From positions 161,916 to 225,915 of the forward strand of contig WHUZ01000093.1 of assembly GCA_015179045.1 (NCBI GenBank): 64,000 nucleotides of DNA. Reading direction: 5' to 3'. How positions within the stretch are numbered: position 1 is the first letter of the stretch; every line of letters starts with the position of its first letter. The notes beneath the pieces were generated by a model. That model saw nothing but the letters and a program-made list of their open reading frames with translations. It did not search any database and was not told the origin of the DNA. Below are positions 23,491 through 33,629 of the stretch, piece by piece. Both the position numbers and the translations under genes were made by a program. Origin of the DNA: Kalaharituber pfeilii. Its lineage: Eukaryota > Ascomycota > Pezizomycetes > Pezizales > Pezizaceae.

Positions 23491-24190
23491 AAGCCGGTGA
23501 TGCGATGGAATGCCCTTTATGGTGGGAAAGCTGCTAATGAAGCGATTGTGTGTACTTGGTCGCAAATGAGGTGACAGGCTCAGGGCATTCCCGAATGCGA
23601 GAATACGAGGTAATAAATAAGCAAGCAGTTACTGAGGGTAGTCATGAACTTTTTATACAATCCTTGAAAATGTAAATGCACTCGGCAAAGTTAGTCCACC
23701 ATACCTAGTTTGGAAAGGTACCACACATTGAGAAGGATGCGATGGTGACCTTAAAATGACATTTGCAGTTCCAGAAAGTGGATATATGAATGACGAATTA
23801 GGGTTTGAATATACTGTATCTCAGGCCACTTCGACAAGCAATACTAGTCAAAAAGAAGCTCAAAAGTTCCAGAAGGTGGGGGGTAATCATCGTATATTGT
23901 ATTGATTGCTGACCGTCATTCTTCCCATGCCTTATCGAGTGGTGGAATATGTGTCAAAATTAATATACCCATATGATTTGCTCACCTCCTCATAGCACTA
24001 ATTTCATGCAATCTCTTGATGCGTTGTTACTGTATTCTCCAGTGACGATATCAATGGCATCTCACAGATTGGTTATATCTACATCCATTTGACAGTTTAC
24101 ATAAACCAGATTTCTGGGAGATATTAGCAAGGTTTGATATGATTCATATAATATTATCAACATCACTGCAACCTGTAAAGCATCTGACAT
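23490..24190 (+). pseudogene. Decayed pogo-family transposase
   Basis: Broken by many stops and frame changes, this stretch keeps recognisable pieces of a DDE transposase in the same order as the better-preserved copy at 33762-35569: an AVTEG segment (about 23620), SGYMNDELGFEYTVSQ (about 23780; compare NGYMDDELGLQYMISH), a DRHSSHA piece (compare DGHSSHI), CSPPHSTNFMQSLDA (compare CLPPHSTHLMQPLDV) and HKPDFWEIL (compare RKPDFWVLL). It is an old relic. Its element ends are not certain; a TIR-like CCCTTGTTATACCGG at about 23208 may be the left end. Confidence 0.7.
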
Positions 24191-25536
24191 CCAACAAATC
24201 CTAGGGAAGTGGTTCGAGTTGACATCCCCTCTTCCGATAGCAAAAACAACTGATACTCCACATCAGCTACGTGTCATATCAATAATATCTAACTTTTCAT
24301 ATGTCAAAGAGTCTTAGCAGCATAGTTTAGGAGCTTAGTATGAAACTATAGCAGTCATTAGCTGAGTCTGCGGCCGAAAAAATCACTTGATCTCAAGCAA
24401 AAACATTAAAACTTCGATCTGACAAAGGAAATTTCACCGCTCCTAGTCAGAATTTACTTGCGAAAAGGAGGAGTACTAGATAGAGCTCGAAAACTAGATT
24501 AAGTGGGGTTGCTGGCTGCAGTAACAATGGCTGCTGTTGTACTGATAACGCTGACTAATGACATTGCTTTAGCTGGTTGGCTACCAATATAGAGAATACA
24601 ACTATTGATTATTCGTTTCAGGAGGGATTAGTAGAATAGAGTTAGCAAACTGAAAGAGGAACAAGACTAAACAATAATATTAATAGTTTCCAAAGATCGA
24701 GTATACTGTACTACCTGTCTCTAAGACTAGGTAGCTAATAGCTTCTGTGAATTATAACTCTAGTTAGAAATGTGGAGTCACTACATACCTAGTCAGAGCC
24801 CCTTCTGCTTCCATATTCCAAACCCCATTTTTTCGAACAATGTCCATACTTCACGATATATGTCAATGCAAAAGTTGCTTCCCTTAGGATCTAAAATCTA
24901 AATATTGCAGCTAATACACCTATCACCACCATCACAATCAAAATACTTCCGATACTAAACCACTTTGACACCGCCGCAAAAAAGTGATTCCACCCGTTAT
25001 CCATGTTTGTAGCAGCTGATACCGCCAGGATAACTTGCATTGCAGACAGCAGTACGCTTCTGGTGCCAAATCCGAAAAGGAATACTTCCATGAATCTGGC
25101 TGCTGCAATAACAGCTCGAATCTGATCTGGCTCTAATTTATGACAGAAGCTGGTCTTTTCTTATTATATCCCACTCTTTTGAAGCTTTTCGTTTAGTATA
25201 GTTTAATCTTTAATACGCTGTACATCAGCGCATAAAGTAATAATTCGGATATGCTCATCTCGAGTAGTTTTTCGATTGTGAATTTCATAACAGAAATCTT
25301 TGCTTGCGCCTCAAGATTTCTCATTTCGCAATTGTATGCAGGCTTCAAGACCGGAGATGGACTTCTTGTAAGCGGGTTGAAAACGAAGGTTGAAGCGTGT
25401 GACTATGCAAAGTGTGTAGGAAACTATGCGCGTAGAGTAGGAAGTACTACTCCGTACACATATCATGACAGCTGGACTCCATCCTACTAGTAGCAACTAT
25501 TCCGTAACCGTGATTCAGTCACCACTGGCCCAGGCC
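24191..25536. other. Intergenic; one doubtful hydrophobic frame
   Basis: No clear gene. A minus-strand frame at 24891-25091, open slightly further upstream with EPDQIRAVIAAARF, encodes a hydrophobic C-terminal segment (SILIVMVVIGVLAAIF) that could be the last exon of a membrane protein or chance. No start, partner exon or family was found. Confidence 0.3.
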
Positions 25537-26103
25537 AGTCACCACTGGTCCGGGCTACTCAGTAGTACCACGATCCACAATTTTTTTCTCTGTACAAAGC
25601 ACTATGCCCTCACTACATTACCTACACGCCCACTACACGTCTACTCTACAGTTAACTTCGAACCCAACCAAACTGCCGTTAAGAATGCGGAACCTTCTTC
25701 AGCGATATGCTTTAGCGAAATACTTTTCTCTTCAGTAAAATACTTTCTCTTCAGTGAAAATTCCATTCCAGTGAAATACTCCTCTATAACAAATTGTGGA
25801 GAATCATACTGCAATACAGATGTATAAAAGAAGATTCAAAATTATTAAAAGCATGTAACTACCAAAGAATAGAGAGTATATGAGTAAATAAACATGTAAT
25901 AAACAAATACTCTGAAAAGTTGAATAAAATTTCAAGTATCATAATGTGGCAGCCGCAATAATTTAGCGACTAACCTGTTCTATGGTATTAGTTTCTGTAG
26001 TGAAGGAAGGTCAATACAATGTTGTACAAGTACGCGTGTTGTGAGTGGTCCGGGCCAGCCATGAACTGTAGTGTTACTGAGTAGCCCGGACCAGTGGTTA
26101 CTG
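25537..26103. mobile_element. 567-bp element with 29-bp terminal inverted repeats
   Basis: The left arm 25537-25565 begins CAGTCACCACTGGTCCGGGC; the right arm 26075-26103 is its reverse complement with a single mismatch over 29 nt. An extra partial copy of the arm (CAGTCACCACTGGCCC) lies directly outside at 25517. No coding capacity is recognised inside, so it would be non-autonomous. A clear target duplication is not seen. A related fragment is at 6899-6920. Confidence 0.65.
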
Positions 26104-26133
26104 GAACGTTTGTTACGAATGGCCAGGTACTTA

Positions 26134-26833
26134 CAGTCTACCCTTGCTATAACGAAACTCGCTATAGCGAAAACCTTGCTATACCGAAAATTGCACGGAG
26201 CCATTATTCCGCTCGCACTCAAAGACCTCTTGCTATAACGAAAATATACCAAATAACGAAACGAAAATTAGATTGAGTGAAAGTTATTTCTGTGTACATA
26301 CAAATTATTCTTGCTATAACGAAAAGTGGCTAGTGGAATGCATGACTAATCAAGGATCACCCAATTGCACAACTAGAAACTTCTAAGCCCAATTCCACAA
26401 AAAAGGGCGTGTTTGGATTGTACCGGATTCATTGTGAAATGCTTTCGAACTGCGTCTCGGGATTCTTTTTGTTTTTGCAGCTCCAGTCTTCTTTTTGCAT
26501 AGTTGCTGCTTTTCTAACTTGAGGTTCGGCTTTGTAGGTAATTTTGCTTCAACAACATGATTGATTTTTGCATCTGCATAGCACTTGATCAGTACTTCTG
26601 TACTCTCAATTTTGTACTCTCATTTTTTCCTACTCCAGTTATTCCATCAGGAGGAAAATCACTGAGTTAAAATCTGTTGCCATAAATTCGGGTGGCAGCT
26701 TAGGTACTCGGGCTTCTAAATTCAGCTGCCAAGGACATGACTAATCTTGCCACCCAATATTCTATAACGAAACCTTGCTATAACGAAAAAAAAGTGCCAG
26801 ATTTTTGGTTTTCGTTATAGCAAGGGTAGACTG
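26134..26833. mobile_element. Pogo-like MITE with TA target duplication
   Basis: The element begins CAGTCTACCCTTGCTATAAC and ends with the exact inverse (GTTATAGCAAGGGTAGACTG); TIRs extend about 24 nt. TA dinucleotides at 26132-26133 and 26834-26835 are the expected target duplication for Tc1/mariner-pogo elements. Sub-terminal copies of TTGCTATAACGAAA repeat inside both ends. The 700-bp interior has no intact frame; on the minus strand a short basic stretch (KLEKQQLCKKKTGAAKTKR, about 26480-26540) may be the residue of a transposase C-terminus. Confidence 0.85.
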
Positions 26834-26846
26834 TATATGATACTGG

Positions 26847-26850
<4 letters not shown>

Positions 26851-26880
<30 letters not shown>

Positions 26881-26920
26881 CCCTCACGTAACCCTGCTAT
26901 TCGTCATGGCAAGGCGATGC
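26851..26920 (-). mobile_element. LINE 3' end (antisense), 30-nt T tract
   Basis: Thirty T are followed by CCCTCACGTAACCCTGCTAT and TCGTCATGGCAAGG, the reverse complement of the A-tailed module at 8560. It lies 15 bp outside the MITE at 26134-26833. No target duplication is evident. Confidence 0.5.
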
Positions 26921-27749
26921 TATGCTAGTACTTAAGGCCCTCAACTGTGACCATCATCCTATGGGTGCCGTTGGGATGCACGGCAACCTACCTAGACCTG
27001 CATCATATCTCCTTTAGTTACATATAGTCTACCCTTGCTATACCGGGACCTCGCTGTACTGGGCCCTTGCTATACCGGATGCCCTAACAATTCCGGACCG
27101 GACAGAAACCTCCAGACAAATACCCCCTGTCTCCATACAAATAATATTTACTATACCAAATACACGAATACTAATACATCTTAGACTACCCCATTTCACA
27201 CTTGGCTGCCATCACTGCTGCCACCACTGCTGCCACATTACTGGCTAGCATCCTGGTGGAGGCCTGATTTCCAATGCTGGGCTAGGACTCCATTTGCTTC
27301 ACTTAATATTGGTTGAAAATGAGAGCTGCGGTAAATTCTGCAAGAGAGGAAAATTGACAGGGGTTTGTCCAACCTTTGCTATGTGGGACATGCACTATGA
27401 GCTCGTGTGCTGACTCCTTGAGGCACCAAGGCTGCAAAGTCTTGCAAATTGATAGCAAGATAAGAGTTATAGATGTTTCTAATGACATTAGTTCACAGGT
27501 AGAAAAGATAGCCTCCACTAAGTCAAGCACCTCCATTTCTCTATCACCAGTCCTGTTTTGTTTGTGTTCTCATACTCCTTCTCCAGTAATCCAACATTCC
27601 TGCTCTGGTTCAACGTCTCCCAATAGTTAATTTTCAAGCATCCCGCGACTGCCATGCGGCGTTTAGGTTCATTTCTCATCGTAGAGCGTTGGCACTTGCT
27701 AATGGTAGGCTTTCTGGCTGTACTCCTTGGCGTCTGTGAATGTCCAAGT
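26921..27749. other. Upstream region of the hydrolase NLR with a solo TIR
   Basis: A single pogo-type terminal repeat (TAGTCTACCCTTGCTATACC, about 27026) with sub-terminal GCCCTTGCTATACCGGAT lies here without a visible partner. The remainder should contain the promoter of the NLR gene starting at 27750. Short frames on both strands are not convincing. Confidence 0.4.
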
Positions 27750-30700
27750 ATGGTTGAGCATAGAAGTCCCCGACCAAAGCAATTGCTAGTATTGTACAAT
27801 CCTCACAGCAAATCTGATGCCGACAAAGAGATCTCTTTCAGCGGGGGAAAAAGTCATCTAGTAGAGTACGTTTTCATCATTGGACCATTATTCTGTACTG
27901 ATTGGCATCCATCAATAAAAGCATTGTCGCGGTTCATGGTCTTGGGTCCGATGCCGAAGGTGCATGGATTCACAGGAGAACAGGGCGTTTTTGGTTGCGC
28001 GAGTTCCTTCCGGAAGACCTGGACCAGCGCGCACGAATTATGACCTACCAACATGAGTCACGCTGGCAATCGTGTGCTCTTCTGAAATCGTTCGATGACT
28101 TTGCAAAGGATCTGTTGGAAACTTTAAGTGAAATGAGGCAGTCGCAAGAAGTATAACAGACTCCAGCTTTCTTCGCTCGCGTCACATGGTAACTGTAAAT
28201 AGGAGCAAGAGCGTGCAATAATCTTTATCGGACATAGCCTTGGTGGTCTTCTCATCAAGCAGGTAAGGTACATAGACACTGAGAGTGCTTGAACACTGCT
28301 TACGATTTTCTAGGCCCTCATCATAGCGGGGGCAAAGGGCAGTCCTTATAAAAACATCTCAGACCGCACTACAGGAGTGATATTCTTAGGCGTACCACAC
28401 CTGGGTTCTAACAAATTGTTGACTTTTCTTGGATGGCTTCAGGCAACATTTTGCAAACTATTTGGATCTAGAATTGACCTGCTAAATTTGGCAAATAGAT
28501 CGCCAGAGCTAGATAAGTTGCACCACCAGTTTCTATCAAGTTACAAAGATATCGACTGTATTTGCTTCTATGAATCCATACCTGAATATATCTTGGGTAT
28601 CTCCCTTGGGCCGGTATCTCGCCCAGTTGTTGTTTCCGGGTCCCAATACTCACTTATATAGACTGTAGATGAAAGATCAGCCACAATATCAGGAAACCTC
28701 CACAACATCGGGTTGGCAACAGATCATCGGGGTCTCAACAAATTTCAGTCAAGAGAAGACCAGAATTATTTGAAGGTATTGAAGAGGCTGAAAGGGCTTG
28801 TTGATGGCGCACCAGAGGCCCTGAAGAAAGGTATGGCACCCGTCACAAGTAAGGCGAACGAAACAGCAAATTGGCTGATGGCCGTACGCACCAAGCTGCC
28901 TCCAAAGAGGGACTCTGGGTAGTGCCTTACAGCCAGAACAAGCTTTTCACGGGCCGTCAAAATATAAGTGAACAATTGAGGAAAATTTTGTCAGGGAGTG
29001 GCCATCGCTGCGCTGCGCTGTGGGGATTAGGAGGGGTAGGGTATGTGACCATCCACTAAATAGCATTCTAGTCCCTTGCTAACAGGGGACAGAAAATCCC
29101 AGATTGCTTTGGAATACATACATCAATATGTGAAGAGTGTGAGACATATGTTCTGGGTACATGGGGCTAGCCTGGCTACTCTCAGCCGTGACTATTTTAA
29201 AATCTCCGCCAAAGTTGGACTGCCAATTGCAGAAGAAAAAGTTGAAGAAACCCTTCTACGACTGAAGGATTGGTTCGAAAGCGATGAGAGTAGCGATTGG
29301 ATGCTGGTGGTGGATAATGCGGATGATCTCTCCGAATTCGAAACCAATCGAGAAGGCATATGGAGATATATCCCCCAAGGAATCAAAGGGGCCTTAATTG
29401 TCACCACCAGGTCTTATGCAATTGCGAATCGGCTGGGCTGCGATTCTATAGAAGTCCCGAGGATGGATCGTGATGAAGCAAAAAGTCTATTTCAGCAGCA
29501 CTATAAGGGATCCATCACAGAAAATAGCACGGAATCGGACTCCATTCGTAATCTTCTTGTCGCGTTCGACTTTTTACCGCTGGCTATAGTCGGTGCCGCT
29601 TCTTTCATGCGAGAGACCAGAACCTTGCCCGTAGAGTATTTCGAGATGTATAATTCTACATATGAGATTCAGATCTCGCTCCTCGCGCATGGGATCAACA
29701 ACATCCAAAAAGGGCAGCACCAGGGCATCACCGAGAGTGTTCTTACAACTTATTATGTCACATTCCGACAGATCGAGAATCTATGCCCGTTGGCGGCAGC
29801 TCTCCTGCGACTCATCGCCTTCCTGGACTGGCAGGCGATTCCTCAGCAGTTACTGCAGGAAAGTGGATTGGATGGGGCGACAGATCCAGTTGTTTTCAGA
29901 AAGGCGATCGGATATCTTTTAGACTATTCGCTGATAACCCGAGGGGCTAATCAGCATAGCTACAATGTTCATCGTCTTGTTCACCTGTCCATGCAGGCAT
30001 ACGTGTCGCGGGATCCGGGGAAGGCAAATCATTGGAAGAAGAGGGTTCTACTGATTGTTTCTGAACTGTTCCCCGTCGCTAAATATGGAAACTGGCCATG
30101 GGATACCTGCTCCTCATACCTTCCCCATGCAATAACAGTACTGAAGCACTCAGACAGTCGGAAATGGGTTACATCAATTCTCCTATCTAAAGTTGGACGC
30201 CACATGCACTTGAAAGGGGACAACTATGCTGCGGTCAAATATCTGGAAGCCAGTATTCACATCCAAATAAATGCAGGAGCTTGGCTTCCCACTTCCGGCC
30301 CTGAACACTCCGGGAGAGTCGGAACATGGTGCGGACAAGGGAACCCAATACATGCCGAGCTGCCAGTTATGAACGAAAATTCCATGTGGGAAAGTAAACA
30401 TTGTACCGTGGAGGATATCTATATTTTAGCGTCCGCCTATGCGCGACAAGGTGATTACGATAAAGCACATGAATGGTCCTACCGGGCCCTTGCTGTTGTA
30501 GAGAAGTCACTTGGGAGGGACCATCCCAATACCGCCAATATGGTCCAGCAGATAGTCGATACCTACATATCCCAAGGTGACTCCAATAAAGTAGTTGAAC
30601 GGCGTGGCCAGGTCACCATTGAAGTCGGAAATTCCCTTGGGATGTACTGCCACGATATCCTCCATGCTGTGCATAATATAGGCATCGTACACAGTGAACT

Positions 30701-32288
30701 AGGTGAATACAGGGAAGCACTTGAATGGTACCGTCTGGCCCTAGATGGGCGAGAGAAGGCCCTTGGAAAGGATCACCCCAATACCCTCCAAACTATTCAA
30801 AGGATAGGCGCTGCATACCGCAACCTAGGTGAATACAGGGAAGCACTTCAATGGTATCGTCTGGGCCTAGATGGACAAGAGATGACCCTTGGAAAGGACC
30901 ACCCTGATACCCTCAGTACTATGCAACATATAGGCATTGTATACAGCAGCCTAGGTGAATACAGGGAAGCACTTGAATGGAGCCATCGGGCCTTAGACGG
31001 GCAAGAGAAGACCCTTGGAAAGGACGACCCTGGTACATCCAGTACTATGTTTCTTATAGGGACTATTTACAGCAGCCTAGGTGAATACAGGAAAGCACTT
31101 AAATGGAGCCTTCGGGGCCTAGATGGGCTAGAGAAAATCTTTGGAAATGGCCACCCTAGTACCCTCACTGCTATGCGCCTTATATGCATTGTATACAACG
31201 GCCTAAGTGAATATAGACAAGCACTTGAATGGTGCCACCGGGCCCTAGATGGGCAAGAGAAAATCTTTGAAAAGGGTGACCGCAATACTTTTGGTAATAT
31301 GTACCATATAGGCAATGCATACAACAGTCTAGGTGAATACAGGAAAGCACTTGAATGCTTACATCAGGCCCTAGATGGGGCAGCGAAGATCTTTGAAAAG
31401 GATCACCCTGATACACTCGTAACTATGCACAATATAGGCTATGCATACAGCAAACTAGGTAAACACAGAGAAGCACTTGAATGGTACCGTCGGGCCTTAG
31501 ATGGACAAGAGAAGACCCTTGGAAAGGACCACCCTAATACCCTCAATACTATGAAACATATAGGCATTGTATACAGCAGCCTAGGTGAATACAGGAAAGC
31601 ACTTAAATGGAGCCATCGGGGCCTAGATGGGCTAGAGAAAATCTTTGGAAACGACCACCCTAGTACCCTCACTGCTATGCGCCTTATATGCATTATATAC
31701 AATGGCCTAGGCGAATACAGGCAAGCACTTGAATGGTGTCACCGGGCCCTAGATGGGCAAGAGAAAATCTTTGGAAAGGGTGACCGTAATACTTTCGATA
31801 CTATGTACCATATAGGCAATGCATACAATGGCCTAGGTGAATACAGGGAAGCACTTGACTGGTTACATCAGGTCCTTGATGGGGTAGAGAAGATCTTTGA
31901 AAAGAATCACCCTGATATACTCCTAACTATGCACAATATAGGCTATGCATACAGCAACCTAGGTAAACACAGAGAAGCACTTGAATGGTACCGTCGGGCC
32001 CTGGATGGACAAGAGAAGATCCTTGGAAAAAACCACCGTGATACCCTCCATACTGTGTGCAATGTGTGCCTTACATACATCAAGCTATATGAATACAAGA
32101 AAGCACTTGGATGCTCCAGCCGGGCCGTGCACGGATACGAGAGGTTGGTTAGGGAGGATGATCGATTCACAATAAGAAATGCATATCAGAATGCAGTTAA
32201 GATGTATAAGCATTCCAGAAACATGCTACTAATACGAATGTTCTTATTTCTAATTTCGATATTTTTAATCATTGTTCCTATCATATGA
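27750..32288 (+). CDS. NLR: alpha/beta-hydrolase - NB-ARC - 14 TPR
   Basis: Seven exons rebuild one frame of 1404 residues: 27750-27865, 27922-28150, 28203-28262, 28314-28613, 28662-28830, 28896-29040, 29093-32288 (a 3' site at 28907 for exon 6 is also in frame). All introns are GT-AG, 48-65 nt. The N-terminal domain is a lipase-like alpha/beta-hydrolase: VAVHGLGSD at the oxyanion side and the nucleophile elbow GHSLGG (Ser127). NB-ARC follows: TGRQNI, then P-loop GLGGVGKSQIALEY, whose glycine codon is split by the last intron; Walker B WMLVVDNADD; and GALIVTTR. From about residue 780 come 14 TPRs of 42 residues (GEYREALEWYRRALDGQEK type), then a hydrophobic C-terminus (MFLFLISIFLIIVPII). Such NLRs are fungal non-self sensors; the hydrolase is the likely effector. 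No lesion is seen, so the gene is probably functional. Confidence 0.9.
31059..32066 (+). repeat. 504-bp tandem duplication of four TPRs
   Basis: TPRs 6-9 (31059-31562) and 10-13 (31563-32066) form two copies of a 504-bp, four-repeat block. Repeat 6 matches 10, 7 matches 11, 8 matches 12 and 9 matches 13 far better than neighbours match each other; for example CIVYNGLSEYRQALEWCHRA and CIIYNGLGEYRQALEWCHRA. This shows recent unequal exchange or duplication in the ligand-sensing array. Confidence 0.9.
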
Positions 32289-32792
32289 ATGAAATCTTTT
32301 ATGACTGAGAACGTTGTTATTTTCAATTTTGATGTTTTCTTGTTGCTTGTTTTTACCATACTTATCGATAGAATATTCGTACGGTTGATGCTATCTGTAG
32401 GTTAACTTGCATGGATTTCTTTATTAATTTAATATGAAGATAGAATAATAGACTTCTTAGCTATAAGATAGTTAAGTATAAGTAATTTATTTATATGTAT
32501 CACGGTTGGCAGTCTGTGAAGGGCTTCGGCTTACCAAGGGGTACGATCGAGTCGTCGGCAGTCGCCGATCTTACTCGTGGGTATTGAACGGTGTCAAGCA
32601 TTCGTGGGAGAATCTAGGGTTCGTGGAAGTACCGCTGATATTAGGGAATCAAGACTGTGGTTCACGCTAAAGTTCAAGGGGCTGCGGTTTAGTACTAGCT
32701 ACCTGGTTACGAGACTAACGAGTACTCTATTTCACCAACCAAGCGAGGCCACACCAGAAACTGGGCCACCTTCACTACCAAAAAACAACCCA
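32289..32792. other. Intergenic, 3' side of the NLR gene
   Basis: AT-rich for the first 200 bases, probably 3' UTR and terminator of the NLR gene. No gene is seen. Copy 2 of the micro-insertion word lies at 32703. Confidence 0.4.
32703..32717 (+). repeat. 15-nt micro-insertion word, copy 2
   Basis: An exact CTGGTTACGAGACTA. AGTACT occurs on both sides (32691-32696 and 32721-32726), bracketing 24 nt that contain the word; the target duplication is less clean than at the copies at 39063 and 55889. Confidence 0.5.
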
Positions 32793-33360
32793 TTTTTTTT
32801 TTTTTTTTTTTTAATTTATTTCATTACTCGCGTGCCGCCTTGTAGGCTATGGCGGGGGTTTAGATACATGCAAGACAGTAACTGAATAGTAACTCGCAGA
32901 TAAAACCATAAAATGAGAATGAACGTATAATAAATCCTCCGTCTACTCCGCCGCCCAGTCCATCACCTCCGCCAACGTTATCTCCCCCCCCTCCTCGTCT
33001 CTTGACAGCTCCTTTAATCCCTCCTCTCCTCTCGGTAGTCTCTTCCTCCATGCTTCACACCCTCTCATGATGTGCTCAAAATTTTCATAGTCTCTTCCGC
33101 ACCACCTGCATTCGGGAGAGGTCTCCTTCCCTATCTGGTATCTCCACTGCCGTAGTCCCTTGTTTCCCAGAATTCCCGCCAGCGTGGATACCCTTCTCCT
33201 GCTCCCCAAATACTCTAGTGGTCTATACGACAACTTTAATCTCCTCCTCTCCTCGGCTCTCCACTCTTTGACCTGTTGTCTAATCCCTGCCTCCGTCACC
33301 GTCTCATCCTGATATTGCATTGCAGTAGCAGCCATGTCTTTGCCATCTGACAAAGCCTAT
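32793..33360 (-). mobile_element. 5'-truncated Tad1-type LINE, C-terminal ORF2 remnant
   Basis: On the minus strand the frame 33353 to 32943 (136 residues) matches the C-terminus of a non-LTR retrotransposon polyprotein: a basic helix region followed by a zinc-knuckle-like ECRWCGRDYENFEHIMRGCE (C-x2-C-x8-H-x4-C spacing). It is followed by a short 3' UTR with CGCCATAGCCTACAAGGCGG and an A-tail (T run from 32793 on the plus strand). The reverse transcriptase proper is missing, as expected for a dead-on-arrival copy. Placement in the Tad1 group is inferred from host type and motif memory. Confidence 0.75.
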
Positions 33361-33627
33361 ATCTGAACCACCAGAGCAGATGTTATTATGCGCCGTTTAG
33401 GGGCTTTACACCAGATGCTCCGCTTCCTATCCAGCATATTTGCTGGTCTAAACAAAAGTGATTTGTTGGGGACCTATGTATTGTCACATCTTCGCACAAT
33501 GGCTTGGGTTTTGTTTATAATGCATGCGATCAACATTCGAAGTGTACAATGGGACTTGACACCCCAATCATGCCATATTGGCAACTACCCTGAAATGCGT
33601 AAAAAGAGCATCTTAGCTACGTAGATT
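33361..33627. other. Short spacer between LINE and pogo element
   Basis: No gene is recognised. The plus-strand frame at 33388-33624 has no domain. Confidence 0.4.
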
Positions 33628-33629
33628 TA

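Noticed and set aside
27654..28043. 129-residue frame as a separate protein
   Set aside because: Only 27750-27865 is used as exon 1; the remainder reads through the first intron and then out of phase with the hydrolase domain.
29076..32288. The large frame at 29076 as an independent gene
   Set aside because: It starts inside an intron; the P-loop lysine and serine are its first real codons, and upstream exons supply the hydrolase and the glycine part of the P-loop.
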